Assembly (NCBI RefSeq): GCF_030848565.1
Contig: NZ_JAVDDV010000001.1
Location: forward strand, 124,001-188,000
Origin: Natronolimnohabitans sp. A-GB9
GTDB taxonomy: Archaea > Halobacteriota > Halobacteria > Halobacteriales > Natrialbaceae
Reading direction: 5' to 3'
Length of the DNA: 64,000 nucleotides
Of the stretch, positions 45,560 to 53,566 are shown in pieces. The first letter of the stretch is position 1. The number at the start of each line of letters is the position of its first letter. A model generated the notes under the pieces. That model was given only the letters and a program-made list of their open reading frames with translations. It searched no databases and was not told where the DNA came from. A program made the position numbers and the translations under genes.

Positions 45560-45952
45560 TCAGCGCCGACGGTAGATGATTCCGACGAACAGCGCAACGG
45601 CAACGAGACCGAACAGCGGTCGGATCGGATCGACGTAAGTCGCCAGCCACGACGTGCTAAAGAGGGCGATGAGGATGGCGTTACAGTGTGGACACGCGAC
45701 GGCCAGAAAGCCACCGACCGCACCGCCGTAGGCACAACGATCGCCAGAACAGTCGGTGGTCGTGGCTCGTTGAACGACGTAGACGCCGGCGAGAAGCGAC
45801 GTGAGGACGAGAAACGTGTAGTCGAGTACGGTTCGCGGCACCATCCGCTCGAACACCGGCGTCGGAACCAGTCCGGTGACGACGCCTGTCACGAGAAAGA
45901 AGGCACTCGAGGCGAGGATCCCCTTCAACAGCGCGTCTCGAGGAACGTGCAT
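45560..45952 (-). CDS. Small polytopic membrane protein with a CPHC motif
   Basis: The 130-residue protein has about four predicted transmembrane helices: LLKGILASSAFFLVTGVVTG, DYTFLVLTSLLAGVYVVQ, YGGAVGGFLAVACPHCNAIL and PLFGLVAVALFVGIIY. Two cysteine pairs stand out, TDCSGDRCAYGG before and ACPHCN inside helix three, so a redox or metal function is possible. I do not recognise the family. ATG 45952 (MHVPRDALLKG) is preferred because the longer frame upstream is a hydrophilic, low-similarity stretch. It is convergent with dpsA. Confidence 0.75.
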   Translation of the reverse strand: MHVPRDALLKGILASSAFFLVTGVVTGLVPTPVFERMVPRTVLDYTFLVLTSLLAGVYVVQRATTTDCSGDRCAYGGAVGGFLAVACPHCNAILIALFSTSWLATYVDPIRPLFGLVAVALFVGIIYRRR

Positions 45953-46127
45953 AGTCGTGACTTCATGGTGAAATTCTGTCTGCTCACAGGTATGCGTTCC
46001 GGAAGCGTCGTCTCGAGACGAAACCGACGAGACGGGAGTCACGAGGAGAGGACGCGAATCCGGCACAGCGTAGCCTCGCTGGGGCCGGTAGGACGGACGT
46101 AGACCGTCTACGAGAGTCGAAGCGGGT

Positions 46128-46304
46128 TCAGCGAACGAGGTCGACGGTGTGATCGGTAGCGATCCAGCCGTCGGTGTTGCCGCGTTCGGTGAAGACGACG
46201 TTTCCGGGGCGGGTTTCGTGACTGGTCACGACCGCCGCCGGCGCTTCGGGCTCCTCGGAATCGTCACTGCGTTCGGGATCCTGCCTGCGGGCGGGTGCGG
46301 TCAT
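46128..46304 (-). CDS. Small DUF7331-like protein (58 residues) under a DtxR-type operator
   Basis: ATG 46304 gives MTAPARRQDPERSDDSEE, then PGNVVFTERGNTDGWIATDH, then TVDLVR and TGA. The conserved C-terminal half resembles a haloarchaeal small-protein family that I know as DUF7331; this is from memory. The promoter is unusually clear: minus-strand TTTTAGAAT (TATA) is followed at once by the perfect palindrome TTAGGTGCACCTAA. That operator suggests control by an iron- or manganese-sensing DtxR/SirR-type repressor. Confidence 0.7.
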   Translation of the reverse strand: MTAPARRQDPERSDDSEEPEAPAAVVTSHETRPGNVVFTERGNTDGWIATDHTVDLVR

Positions 46305-46313
46305 CACGTAGAG

Positions 46314-46327
46314 TTAGGTGCACCTAA
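46314..46327. promoter_or_regulatory. Palindrome TTAGGTGCACCTAA, DtxR/SirR-type operator
   Basis: The 14-bp perfect palindrome lies directly downstream of a TATA-like box (minus strand) and 10 nt before ATG 46304. The TTAGG...CCTAA core is the arm of known DtxR/IdeR/Idr sites. The plus-strand macro-domain gene begins 97 nt away and could share it. Confidence 0.7.
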
Positions 46328-46423
46328 TTCTAAAAGGTTTTTGGTCGGCCTAAGTTCTCGGGATCGGAAACGAGCTCCCGCTCTGGGACTACTTTCAATC
46401 TGCTCGAGGTGCTACTGACACGT

Positions 46424-46963
46424 ATGAAGTTCGACGTCGTCCAGGGCGACATCGCTGCACAGTCCGCCGACGCGCTCGTCAACGCCGCCGGAACGAGTCT
46501 CCGGATGGGGTCGGGCGTCGCCGGCGCGCTCAGACGGGGTGCCGGCGAGCAGCTCAACGAGGCGGCGATGGAGAAGGGGCCGGTCGAACTCGGCGAGGTC
46601 GCGGTCACCGACGCCTACGACCTCGATGCCGACTACGTCATCCACGCCGCGGCGATGCCCCACTACGGAGACGGAGAGGCGACCGCAGCAAGCATCCGGA
46701 ACGCGACCCGCAACACACTCGAGGAAGCCGACGATCTCGGCTGTCGGTCGCTCGTGATCCCAGCACTGGGCTGTGGCGTCGCCGGCTTCGACCTCGCCGA
46801 TGGCGCCGAGATCATCGCCGGCGAGATCCGCGAGTACGACCCCGACACCCTCGAGGACGTCCGGGTTATCGCCTACAGCGACGAGGAGTACGACACGCTC
46901 CGCGCAGCCACCGACACGGCCGAACGCTCGGGGATGGCTGAAGAGAGCGAGGCCGACCGTTAA
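46424..46963 (+). CDS. Macro-domain protein (ADP-ribose binding)
   Basis: The 179-residue protein is a single macro domain: KFDVVQGDIAAQSADALVNAAG and RMGSGVAGALRRGAGEQL bind ADP-ribose, and VIPALGCGVAGFDLADGA follows. Such proteins remove or recognise ADP-ribose groups or hydrolyse ADP-ribose-1-phosphate; the exact reaction is open. ATG 46424 was chosen over an upstream TTG because MKFDVVQGDI is the family start. It is divergent from the small DtxR-operator gene. Confidence 0.92.
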   Translation: MKFDVVQGDIAAQSADALVNAAGTSLRMGSGVAGALRRGAGEQLNEAAMEKGPVELGEVAVTDAYDLDADYVIHAAAMPHYGDGEATAASIRNATRNTLEEADDLGCRSLVIPALGCGVAGFDLADGAEIIAGEIREYDPDTLEDVRVIAYSDEEYDTLRAATDTAERSGMAEESEADR

Positions 46964-47093
46964 CCGACCGCGACGAGTCCTCGACGCGATGGCGACGATC
47001 CGTCGTATGCCGTCTCGGGGGAGTTCCCCCTCGCTGAGAACCAGTCCTAGTTTTACTTCGTGGGCCGTGGGAGCATCACTCGAGTGAAAAGAG

Positions 47094-47516
47094 ATGTACG
47101 ATACGATCCTCGTTCCGACGGACGGAAGCGAACAGGCGGCCCGCGGCGTCGAACACGGGTTGAACCTCGCAGCACAACACGATGCGTCGGTGGTCTGTCT
47201 CTACGTCGTCGACGAACGACGCCACGGACGACCGCCGGCGCTTGGCAGCGTCGAGGCCGAACACGAGAAAGTCGAAGACGACGCCCTCGACATGCTCGAG
47301 GGGATCGCCGACCGAGCCCGCGAGCGCGACCTCGAGGTAGCGTGTGAGTGTTGTCGCGGCCTCCCGTGGGAGGAGATCATCGCCCACGCAGACCGGGAAG
47401 ACGCCGACTTGATCGTGATGGGCCGCCGGGGTGCGACAGACGACCGACGGACGCCACTGGGTAGTGTCGCCGAGCGGGTTATCCGTCAGGCCGAGATTCC
47501 GGTGCAGGCGGTCTGA
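47094..47516 (+). CDS. Universal stress protein (UspA family)
   Basis: The 140-residue protein is a standard UspA domain: MYDTILVPTDGSEQAARGVE at the N-terminus and the ATP-binding loop DADLIVMGRRGATDDRRTPLGSVAERVI at the C-terminal end (shown by DLIVMGRRGATDD and GSVAERVIRQAE). The G-2X-G-9X-G(S/T) motif is present as GRRGATDDRRTPLGS, so nucleotide binding is likely. CECCRG near residue 84 is an unusual cysteine cluster. Role: stress-response regulator of unknown target. Confidence 0.93.
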   Translation: MYDTILVPTDGSEQAARGVEHGLNLAAQHDASVVCLYVVDERRHGRPPALGSVEAEHEKVEDDALDMLEGIADRARERDLEVACECCRGLPWEEIIAHADREDADLIVMGRRGATDDRRTPLGSVAERVIRQAEIPVQAV

Positions 47517-47570
47517 ACGGGACCGACCGTCTCGCGGTCGGGCCGAAGGACTTCTCGAGCGTCGATACGT

Positions 47571-47655
47571 TCATACGGTCTCCTGTCGTCACTGACCGCC
47601 GATCGCTGACCCCGTCCTGGCGATCGGCGGGACATAGTTACAGCAGTCCGTATCA
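47571..47655 (-). repeat. TGA-flanked palindromic repeat, family B, on the purM stop codon
   Basis: On the minus strand the purM stop TGA continues TACGGACTGCTGTAACTATG and ends GACAGGAGACCGTA-TGA. Inner arms CCCGCCGATCGCC and GCGATCGGCGG surround AGGACGGGGTCA. It separates the convergent uspA and purM genes. Confidence 0.86.
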
Positions 47656-48645
47656 GGACAGTGAGAGCCCGCGGATCTCGACTGTGTCTCCTGTCTCGAC
47701 GTGGCCGATGATCCGTCCGTCGGTAGCAGCGACGAGGTCGTCCGCACGATCTTCGGGGACGGCGACGACGAAGCCGGTTCCCATGTTGAACGTCCGGTGC
47801 ATCTCCTCGTCGGTCACGTTGCCCTCCTCCTGGACGAACTCGAAGATCGGCTGGGCCGGGAACGGGTCCTCGATGACGTACTCGTGGTCGCCCATCCGTA
47901 GTAAGTTGGTCCAGCCACCGCCCGTAATGTGGGCCGCCGCGCGGACGCCGTGGGCTCGCATCGGCTCGAGCAGGTCCGTGTAGATCCGGGTCGGTCGGAG
48001 CAGTTCCTCGCCGATCGTGCGGTCCTCGTCGCCCGGGAACGGGTCGGTGTAATCGTGATTCCGGGTGGCGGCCTCGCGGGCCAGCGTCAGCCCGTTCGAG
48101 TGGATGCCGTTCGAGGCAAAGCCAACGAGGACGTCACCGACCTCGGCTTCGCCCTCGAAGACCGCGTCTTTCTCGGCCAGCCCGACGCAGGTGCCTGCGA
48201 GGTCGAACCCCTTGACGACCTCGGGCATGACAGCCGTCTCGCCGCCGAGCATCGTTAGATCGGCTTCCTCGAGGCCGACGGCGAGCCCTTCGCCGATCTC
48301 GTTGGTCTGTCCCTCGTCCGGTTCGTCGATCGCGAGATAGTCGACGAAGCCGACGGGTTCGACGCCCGCGGCGACGAGGTCGTTGACGTTCATCGCGATG
48401 CAGTCGATGCCGATCGTCGAGAAGTCCTCGATGGCCTCCGCGACGAGCAGTTTGGTCCCGACGCCGTCGGTGGCAAGCGCCAGGTATCGGTCGCCGATGT
48501 CCATCAGCCCTGCGTACTCGGTCATCAGATCGCTGCCGAAGGCCTCGAGCAGCGCTGCGGTCGCATCTTCGCTGGCTTCGATGTCGACGCCGGTGTCGGC
48601 GTAGGTGAGCCGTTCCGCTTCGGAGTCGTCCGATCGGTCGGTCAT
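47653..48645 (-). CDS. purM: Phosphoribosylformylglycinamidine cyclo-ligase
   Basis: PurM forms aminoimidazole ribonucleotide in purine synthesis. The 330-residue protein has LTYADTGVDIEASEDATAAL, the ATP-site LATDGVGTKLLVAEA, MNVNDLVAAGVEPVGFVDYL, TMLGGETAVMPEVVKGFDL and the C-terminal HITGGGWTNLLRM/FNMGTGFVV. ATG 48645 (MTDRSDDSEA) is used because the longer frame runs through an unconserved upstream stretch. It is monocistronic, with repeats on both sides. Confidence 0.96.
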   Translation of the reverse strand: MTDRSDDSEAERLTYADTGVDIEASEDATAALLEAFGSDLMTEYAGLMDIGDRYLALATDGVGTKLLVAEAIEDFSTIGIDCIAMNVNDLVAAGVEPVGFVDYLAIDEPDEGQTNEIGEGLAVGLEEADLTMLGGETAVMPEVVKGFDLAGTCVGLAEKDAVFEGEAEVGDVLVGFASNGIHSNGLTLAREAATRNHDYTDPFPGDEDRTIGEELLRPTRIYTDLLEPMRAHGVRAAAHITGGGWTNLLRMGDHEYVIEDPFPAQPIFEFVQEEGNVTDEEMHRTFNMGTGFVVAVPEDRADDLVAATDGRIIGHVETGDTVEIRGLSLS

Positions 48646-48735
48646 GTCTGAACGACCTCCCGGGGCGAGCAAAAGGTCACCGGTCCGCCGGTCCCACGGC
48701 ACGGAGACGAACGCGGCGACGTGAGCCGGCATGGC

Positions 48736-48849
48736 TCATACTGTCGGACAGCACGATTCACCGGTCGGTCGCCCGACTGCGGCCGTTGCCGGCGGTGACG
48801 GCCGCGAGTCCGCGACCGACGGGTCACTGACTGCTGTCCGACAGGGTCA
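48736..48849 (-). repeat. TGA-flanked palindromic repeat, family C, on an M50 protease stop codon
   Basis: On the minus strand the M50 stop TGA continues CCCTGTCGGACAGCAGTCAG, and the far end is CGTGCTGTCCGACAGTA-TGA. The nested inner arms GTCGCGGACTCGCGGCCGTC and ACGGCCGCAGTCGGGCGAC form a second hairpin. The copy at 60520 is a close relative. Confidence 0.82.
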
Positions 48850-49503
48850 CCACGGCCAGATGCCGAAGACCCAGATGAACCCTGCCAGCAGGACCAGGCT
48901 CACGCCGAAGACGGCCCCGAAGACCGGCTTGCTCCACTCGAGCACCGATTTCCCGTCGAGAGGGCCAAACGGGATCATGTTGAACGCAGCGAGGAAGAGG
49001 TTGATGAGCACGCCCATATGCCCGATCGCGCCGAGGAAGCCGGCGAGCCCGGGCTGGCCGCTGAACAGCAACAGCGGGAGAAACAGGAGCGCGAGCAGGT
49101 GGTTCGTCACCGGCCCGGCAAGCGCAATGTGGCCGTTCTCCCGTTTCGTGATCCGACCCTGGTGATAGACGGCGCCAGGTGCGGCAAAGAGGAAGCCAAT
49201 CAGCGCGCTCATGATCGCCAGAAACAGCATCTGATAGTCGGCACGGAACTCGGCGATCTGGCCGTACTCGATCGCGACGACCTTGTGTGCGAGTTCGTGC
49301 AACAGGAACGCGACGCCGACAGTGACGAAGCTCAGTGCCACCATCAGCCCGAAATCGAGCGGCGTCGCCAGTCCGCGGTGGATCGGCGCCAACAGGAGTG
49401 CGAACGCGACCGAAAGCGTGATCCACGCTAACGCGAGGTCGAACAGCTCCTTGTCGCTGAAAGAGAGCTCCGGCTCCGACCGCCGACGGGTTCGCGTGCT
49501 CAT
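48847..49503 (-). CDS. Site-2 protease-like M50 metalloprotease
   Basis: The 218-residue membrane protein has four to six helices and the zinc motif FLLHELAHKVVAIEYG, with a distal ligand in FNMIPFGPLDGKSVLEWS. This is the compact archaeal form without a PDZ domain. It would cleave transmembrane regulators within the bilayer. Its ATG overlaps the stop of the TraB-family gene by 4 nt, so both are made together. Confidence 0.92.
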   Translation of the reverse strand: MSTRTRRRSEPELSFSDKELFDLALAWITLSVAFALLLAPIHRGLATPLDFGLMVALSFVTVGVAFLLHELAHKVVAIEYGQIAEFRADYQMLFLAIMSALIGFLFAAPGAVYHQGRITKRENGHIALAGPVTNHLLALLFLPLLLFSGQPGLAGFLGAIGHMGVLINLFLAAFNMIPFGPLDGKSVLEWSKPVFGAVFGVSLVLLAGFIWVFGIWPW

Positions 49504-51266
49504 GCCAGCCCCCGGAGTAGTTCAAGCGTGTTCTCGGCGCCACGCCACAGCTCGGTAAACAGCGCGTCGACGCCGCCGATCTCCGGCGCCAGCCACGGAA
49601 TCACGACGATGAAAAACAGGAACGTCGCGATCATGCTGCCGATGTTAGTCAGGGCGACGATCATGATCAGCCGGAACAGCGGCACGTCGAACATCTCCGA
49701 GAAGGCCTCGTCGACCGGTCGGTCGGTATCTCCGATGATCTCGTTTAGCGTCTGGATGTCGCGGACGTTGACCGGTCGGTGTTTGAGCTCGACGTACCCG
49801 GCGAACCAGCCCGGAGCCAACAGCGGATTGATGCTGGTCAGCCACGCGACGGAGCCGCCGACGCTTGCGCTCGTCCAGTGGGCGCCGGCCAGCCGTGCCA
49901 GCGTGAACGCAAAGAGGCCGTTGAACAGGAACCACGCGCCGAACAGCTGAAGCAGGAAGGTGTCTTGAACGCCGGCCATGATCAACAGGAAGAAAAAGCC
50001 GATGAAGGCGATCATGACGAGATAGCCGACGATCTTCAGCGGCGAGAACCGACGGCTCGAGGCCGTCCCGGAGATCGACTCGAGGCTCGGAATCTCGGCA
50101 GGGTTTTGCAGGTGACGTTCGATTCCAGCCTTGTGTCCGGCACCGACGACGGCGACGACGTCGTACCCCTGCTGGCGGAGCTGGTGGAGGTGGTTCGCGA
50201 TATAGGCGTCGCGTTCGTCGATTAAGGCGTTTGCCCCACGCGGACTGAACTGGCGGAACTCCTCCATCATCGCTGCGACGACGTCACCGTCGGTCATCTC
50301 CTCGATATCGACCTCGTCGATCTCCTCGACATCGCTGCCGGCGTTGCCGAGGACCAGTCCGAGGATCGCACCGGCGGCGACGCCGACCCCGAGCCCGGCG
50401 ACGATACCGACCGTCCCACGGATCGCGTACGTGCCGGCCGATTCGAAGGCTCCTGCCGAGAACGGTCCGACGAACGTTCCCGTCGTCAGCAGCGCCAGAC
50501 AGCCGGCGATCCCGAGCCCGACGCCGGCGAGGATCCGCAACGAGAAGCCACTGACGGGCCCGCTCGAGCCGCCGATCGACTCGAGCGAGGGGAGAAAGAG
50601 TGCGCCGACGAAGGCGCCGGCGATGGCGCCACTGACGACAGCACCGGTGTACTGTAGGGTCGTCGAACCGGTAACCCCGAGCAACAGGAGCTCACCGAGC
50701 CCCAACAGTGGGGCGAGGAAGGCAGCGAAGACGAACCCGAGGACGATTCCCGTGACGGCGCCGAGCGTGAGGCCGATCGTCCGCGGATCGGTAGCCCCGA
50801 GTGCGAGCCCGCCGACCATCTTCAACTTCTCGGTAACCGAGAGCCGACTCCAGAATCGCTGGATCGTCACCTGGATGTCGCGGTCGACGAGCGCGACGCC
50901 GCTGCCGTTGCGTTCGGCGGCCTCGATGGCGGCGCGCATGTCGGCACCGGGTTCGATGTCGAACCGCTCGCCGAGACGCGACTGGACGTAGGAAAGCATC
51001 CAGTAGGCCAGAAACTGGAAGACGGTGTTGCCCGAGAGGAGGTCTTTGGCCTCGATGTCATCGGGCGTACCACCCTGCATCTGTCGGTACCGACTCTCAT
51101 CGAGTTCGACGGCGACGACGTCGGGGTCCTCGCGGTCGATCGTTTCGTGGACGTCGTCGACGCTCGCCTGCGAGACGTGTGCTGTCCCGAGAACGTGTAC
51201 GGAGCCCTGGTCATCACCGGGGGGTTCTGGGGGCTCCGGCACGTCGGCGTCGCCTGCATCGCTCAT
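49500..51266 (-). CDS. TraB/PrgY family membrane protein
   Basis: The 588-residue protein has an N-terminal TraB domain (~25-165): SVHVLGTAHVSQASVDDVHE with the GTAHVS motif, DVVAVELDESRY and GVALVDRDIQVTIQRFWSR. The second part of the domain holds VVAVVGAGHKAGIERHL near 400. Long hydrophobic stretches (~190-320 and 440-580) give about ten transmembrane helices. Plasmid TraB/PrgY homologues block peptide pheromone activity and may be peptidases of the EreA/ChaN-like fold; the archaeal substrate is unknown. ATG 51266 (MSDAGDADVPEPPEPP) was chosen over an upstream start in a low-complexity frame. It is co-translated with the M50 protease. Confidence 0.9.
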   Translation of the reverse strand: MSDAGDADVPEPPEPPGDDQGSVHVLGTAHVSQASVDDVHETIDREDPDVVAVELDESRYRQMQGGTPDDIEAKDLLSGNTVFQFLAYWMLSYVQSRLGERFDIEPGADMRAAIEAAERNGSGVALVDRDIQVTIQRFWSRLSVTEKLKMVGGLALGATDPRTIGLTLGAVTGIVLGFVFAAFLAPLLGLGELLLLGVTGSTTLQYTGAVVSGAIAGAFVGALFLPSLESIGGSSGPVSGFSLRILAGVGLGIAGCLALLTTGTFVGPFSAGAFESAGTYAIRGTVGIVAGLGVGVAAGAILGLVLGNAGSDVEEIDEVDIEEMTDGDVVAAMMEEFRQFSPRGANALIDERDAYIANHLHQLRQQGYDVVAVVGAGHKAGIERHLQNPAEIPSLESISGTASSRRFSPLKIVGYLVMIAFIGFFFLLIMAGVQDTFLLQLFGAWFLFNGLFAFTLARLAGAHWTSASVGGSVAWLTSINPLLAPGWFAGYVELKHRPVNVRDIQTLNEIIGDTDRPVDEAFSEMFDVPLFRLIMIVALTNIGSMIATFLFFIVVIPWLAPEIGGVDALFTELWRGAENTLELLRGLA

Positions 51267-51416
51267 TAGCGGGTCAACTCGGCGACGACTTTTACCAGTA
51301 TCGGACTGTAGAAATAATAAATCCGTCCTGTTTACGATTGAATATATCGACAATCAGAACACGATGGTCGTCCAGTTGACGACAGAGTGATTGCTCTCGT
51401 TCGATAAGATCGGTCG

Positions 51417-51860
51417 ATGACGGATCTGATGGAGACGCTGGTCGAAAACCGCGAGATGGTCCAACCGAACCACGCGAACATGCTCGAGGTTGCCCACGGC
51501 GGAAACGTAATGAAGTGGATGGACGAGGTCGGAGCGATGTCCGCGATGTTGTTCTCCGGCGAGACCTGTGTCACCGCCCGCGTCAACCGAATGAACTTCG
51601 AACAGCCGATTCACGTCGGCGACACGGCTTACATCACGGCCTACGTCTACGACGCCGGCGCCTCGAGCGTGAAGGTTCGACTGATCGTCGAGCGCGAAGA
51701 TCTACGGACGCGCAAACGAGAGCAGACGACCGAGTCGTACTTCGTCTACGTCGCGATCGACGACGACAACACGCCGACGTCGGTCCCGGAGCTAACGGTC
51801 AACAGCGAGACGGGCGAAGCGCTTCGGCAAGACGCTCTCGAGGGAGAAAACGGCGACTGA
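51417..51860 (+). CDS. Acyl-CoA thioesterase (hotdog fold)
   Basis: The 147-residue protein is a single hotdog domain of the ACOT/YciA type: VQPNHANMLEVAHGGNVMKW with the central helix MDEVGAMSAMLF, and CVTARVNRMNFEQPIHVGDT. It should hydrolyse acyl-CoA to free acid and CoA. A catalytic Asp is likely in the WMDEVGA helix. The stop TGA is followed by TACGGACCG, which resembles a family B end, but no second arm follows. It is convergent with the glycine-zipper gene 14 nt away. Confidence 0.87.
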   Translation: MTDLMETLVENREMVQPNHANMLEVAHGGNVMKWMDEVGAMSAMLFSGETCVTARVNRMNFEQPIHVGDTAYITAYVYDAGASSVKVRLIVEREDLRTRKREQTTESYFVYVAIDDDNTPTSVPELTVNSETGEALRQDALEGENGD

Positions 51861-51874
51861 TACGGACCGTTCGG

Positions 51875-52111
51875 TCAGTTCTCGCTCGAGTCGTCGCCCG
51901 AGAGTGGCACGTACTCCTTCTCTCTGGCCTCTTCGAGGGCGGCCGTTGCGGTGTCGCGAGTGTCGGCGACGACGGCACCGATCATCGCACCGATCGCGCC
52001 GCCGGTGCTCGCGGCGTTTCGACTGAAGACCGAGCCGATCGCGGCCCCGATCGCCGCACCGATCGCAGCGTACCGGGCTCGACGCAGGACGTGTTTGAGA
52101 CGTTCTTTCAT
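51875..52111 (-). CDS. Small glycine-zipper membrane protein
   Basis: The 78-residue protein has a basic N-terminus (MKERLKHVLRRARYA) and a glycine-zipper stretch (AIGAAIGAAIGSVFS; GGAIGAMIGAVVAD) that could form one or two membrane helices. A hydrophilic C-terminus ends DDSSEN. ATG 52111 was chosen because the basic start is typical; the longer frame starts in an unconserved stretch. I do not recognise a function. Confidence 0.75.
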   Translation of the reverse strand: MKERLKHVLRRARYAAIGAAIGAAIGSVFSRNAASTGGAIGAMIGAVVADTRDTATAALEEAREKEYVPLSGDDSSEN

Positions 52112-52184
52112 ACGTCGACGTTCGTGACTGTCATTGATAAATATGTCTGTCGACACGTCCGTTACGGCGATCCGGTCTGTGTTA

Positions 52185-52964
52185 CTACAGGAGTGTCTCG
52201 ACGTCGGCCAGCGACTCGAGGACGTAATCGGGCTGGACGGAGCCCGCTTCGATATCGGTCCGATCCGTGACGCCGGTCAACACGAGCGCGGTCGTCATCC
52301 CGGCCCGCTCGCCGAGGGCGATGTCGGTGTCGAGTCGGTCGCCGACGACCAGCGTCCGCTCGGGATCGGCTTCGAGGCGATCCAGCGCCGCCGTCGCGGC
52401 GATCGAGGACGGTTTCCCGAGGATCGCGTCGGGTTCGCGACCGGCGGCGGCTTCCATCGCAGCGAGGATCGCACCCGTTCCGGGGATCTGGCCGCCGTCG
52501 ACTGGAATCGTCACGTCTGGGTCGGTTCCGTAGAACGGGATCCCGTTCTCGAGGGCCTGTAGAGACTCCTGGAGCGTCCCGTAGGAAAAGCCCCTATCGA
52601 ACGAGCCGAGGACGACGTCCGCGGTCGTCGGATCGGCGGTCAGCTCGACGGCTGCTTCCTCGAGGATCGCTTCGAGTCGTTCGTTGCCGATCAGATACAC
52701 CCGCTCGTTCGGATGAGTCCGCGCGAGATACGCAGCCGATACCGTCGCCGAAGTGAGGACTGACTGCGGATCGACGTCGATCCCGTGTGGCTCGAGTTTC
52801 GCCCCGTAGTAGTCGCTGCCACGTGTCGGATTGTTCGAGAAGAGCAGTCGGTCGATACCGGCGTCGTCGAGGGCGTGAAGGCCGTCGGCCACGTTCGCTA
52901 GGAGTTCCTCACCGCGGACGATCGTCCCGTCGACGTCGAGGATCGCCGCCTCGTAGTCGGTCAT
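52185..52964 (-). CDS. HAD-IIA family phosphatase (NagD-like)
   Basis: The 259-residue protein has the HAD motifs in order: AILDVDGTIVRGEELL with the nucleophile Asp, LLFSNNPTRGSDYYGAKL (HAD-IIA), AILGKPSSIAATAALDRL and TLVVGDRLDTDIALGERAG. The class IIA cap lies between motifs II and III. It should dephosphorylate small phosphates such as nucleotides or sugar phosphates; the haloarchaeal substrate is unknown. It is a single gene next to the SHOCT protein. Confidence 0.91.
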   Translation of the reverse strand: MTDYEAAILDVDGTIVRGEELLANVADGLHALDDAGIDRLLFSNNPTRGSDYYGAKLEPHGIDVDPQSVLTSATVSAAYLARTHPNERVYLIGNERLEAILEEAAVELTADPTTADVVLGSFDRGFSYGTLQESLQALENGIPFYGTDPDVTIPVDGGQIPGTGAILAAMEAAAGREPDAILGKPSSIAATAALDRLEADPERTLVVGDRLDTDIALGERAGMTTALVLTGVTDRTDIEAGSVQPDYVLESLADVETLL

Positions 52965-53033
52965 CGTGGCGCTCTAGGGCGGGCCGGCGATTCAGTGTTG
53001 GGATCGATCGCGTCGGCCAGACTGTCGTCCGAC

Positions 53034-53423
53034 TCACCTCGAACGCTCGAGTTCTAACTCCTCCGTGTCGATCCCCGCGGCATCGGCCCGCTCGTTGGAC
53101 TCGATGAGTCGCTCGAGTTTCGCCTCGAACTCGGCATCGGAGAGTTCGCCCGCAGCGTATCGCTCCTGCAGTTGGGTGACGGGATCGCGTTCGGCGTTCG
53201 TCCCCTCGCTTGCGGTGGTCGCCGATTCGTCCCCGCCACCCTCCGAGCGTTTCATCAGCGACCAGACCAGAAAGGTGCTGACGACGAACAGCGCAGTGAT
53301 CGCGAGCGCGTACAGCGGCCCGGCGAGCAACAAGGCCGCGATGATCAGGACGTCGGCCAGGACGAACTTGACGGCGAAGATCTCCGTAAGGCTGTAGGCC
53401 CGTCCCTCGCTCTCACTGCCCAT
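53034..53423 (-). CDS. SHOCT-domain membrane protein
   Basis: The 129-residue protein has two transmembrane helices (VLADVLIIAALLLAGPLYAL; ITALFVVSTFLVWSLMKR), a Ser/Gly-rich linker and a C-terminal SHOCT helix pair (DPVTQLQERYAAGELSDAEF, EAKLERLIESNERAD). SHOCT modules are short oligomerisation segments at the C-termini of many archaeal and bacterial proteins. The function is unknown. Confidence 0.87.
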   Translation of the reverse strand: MGSESEGRAYSLTEIFAVKFVLADVLIIAALLLAGPLYALAITALFVVSTFLVWSLMKRSEGGGDESATTASEGTNAERDPVTQLQERYAAGELSDAEFEAKLERLIESNERADAAGIDTEELELERSR

Positions 53424-53566
53424 AGTCGACGTTCGGACTCCGGAAGAATAACTGTAGGGATCGAGACATCCACACGGTCGTGCTCGTCGGTATCGATCTC
53501 GGCGTGAGTGAGCAAGAGAAGACGGCGGTGGGAATTCTTATCCGCGAACCCTCCCTACGTACGGTC

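Noticed and set aside
51858-51890. TGATACGGACCG after the thioesterase stop as another TGA-flanked repeat
   Set aside because: Only the first ~10 nt match family B; there is no second arm or distal TGA, and the convergent gene begins at once.
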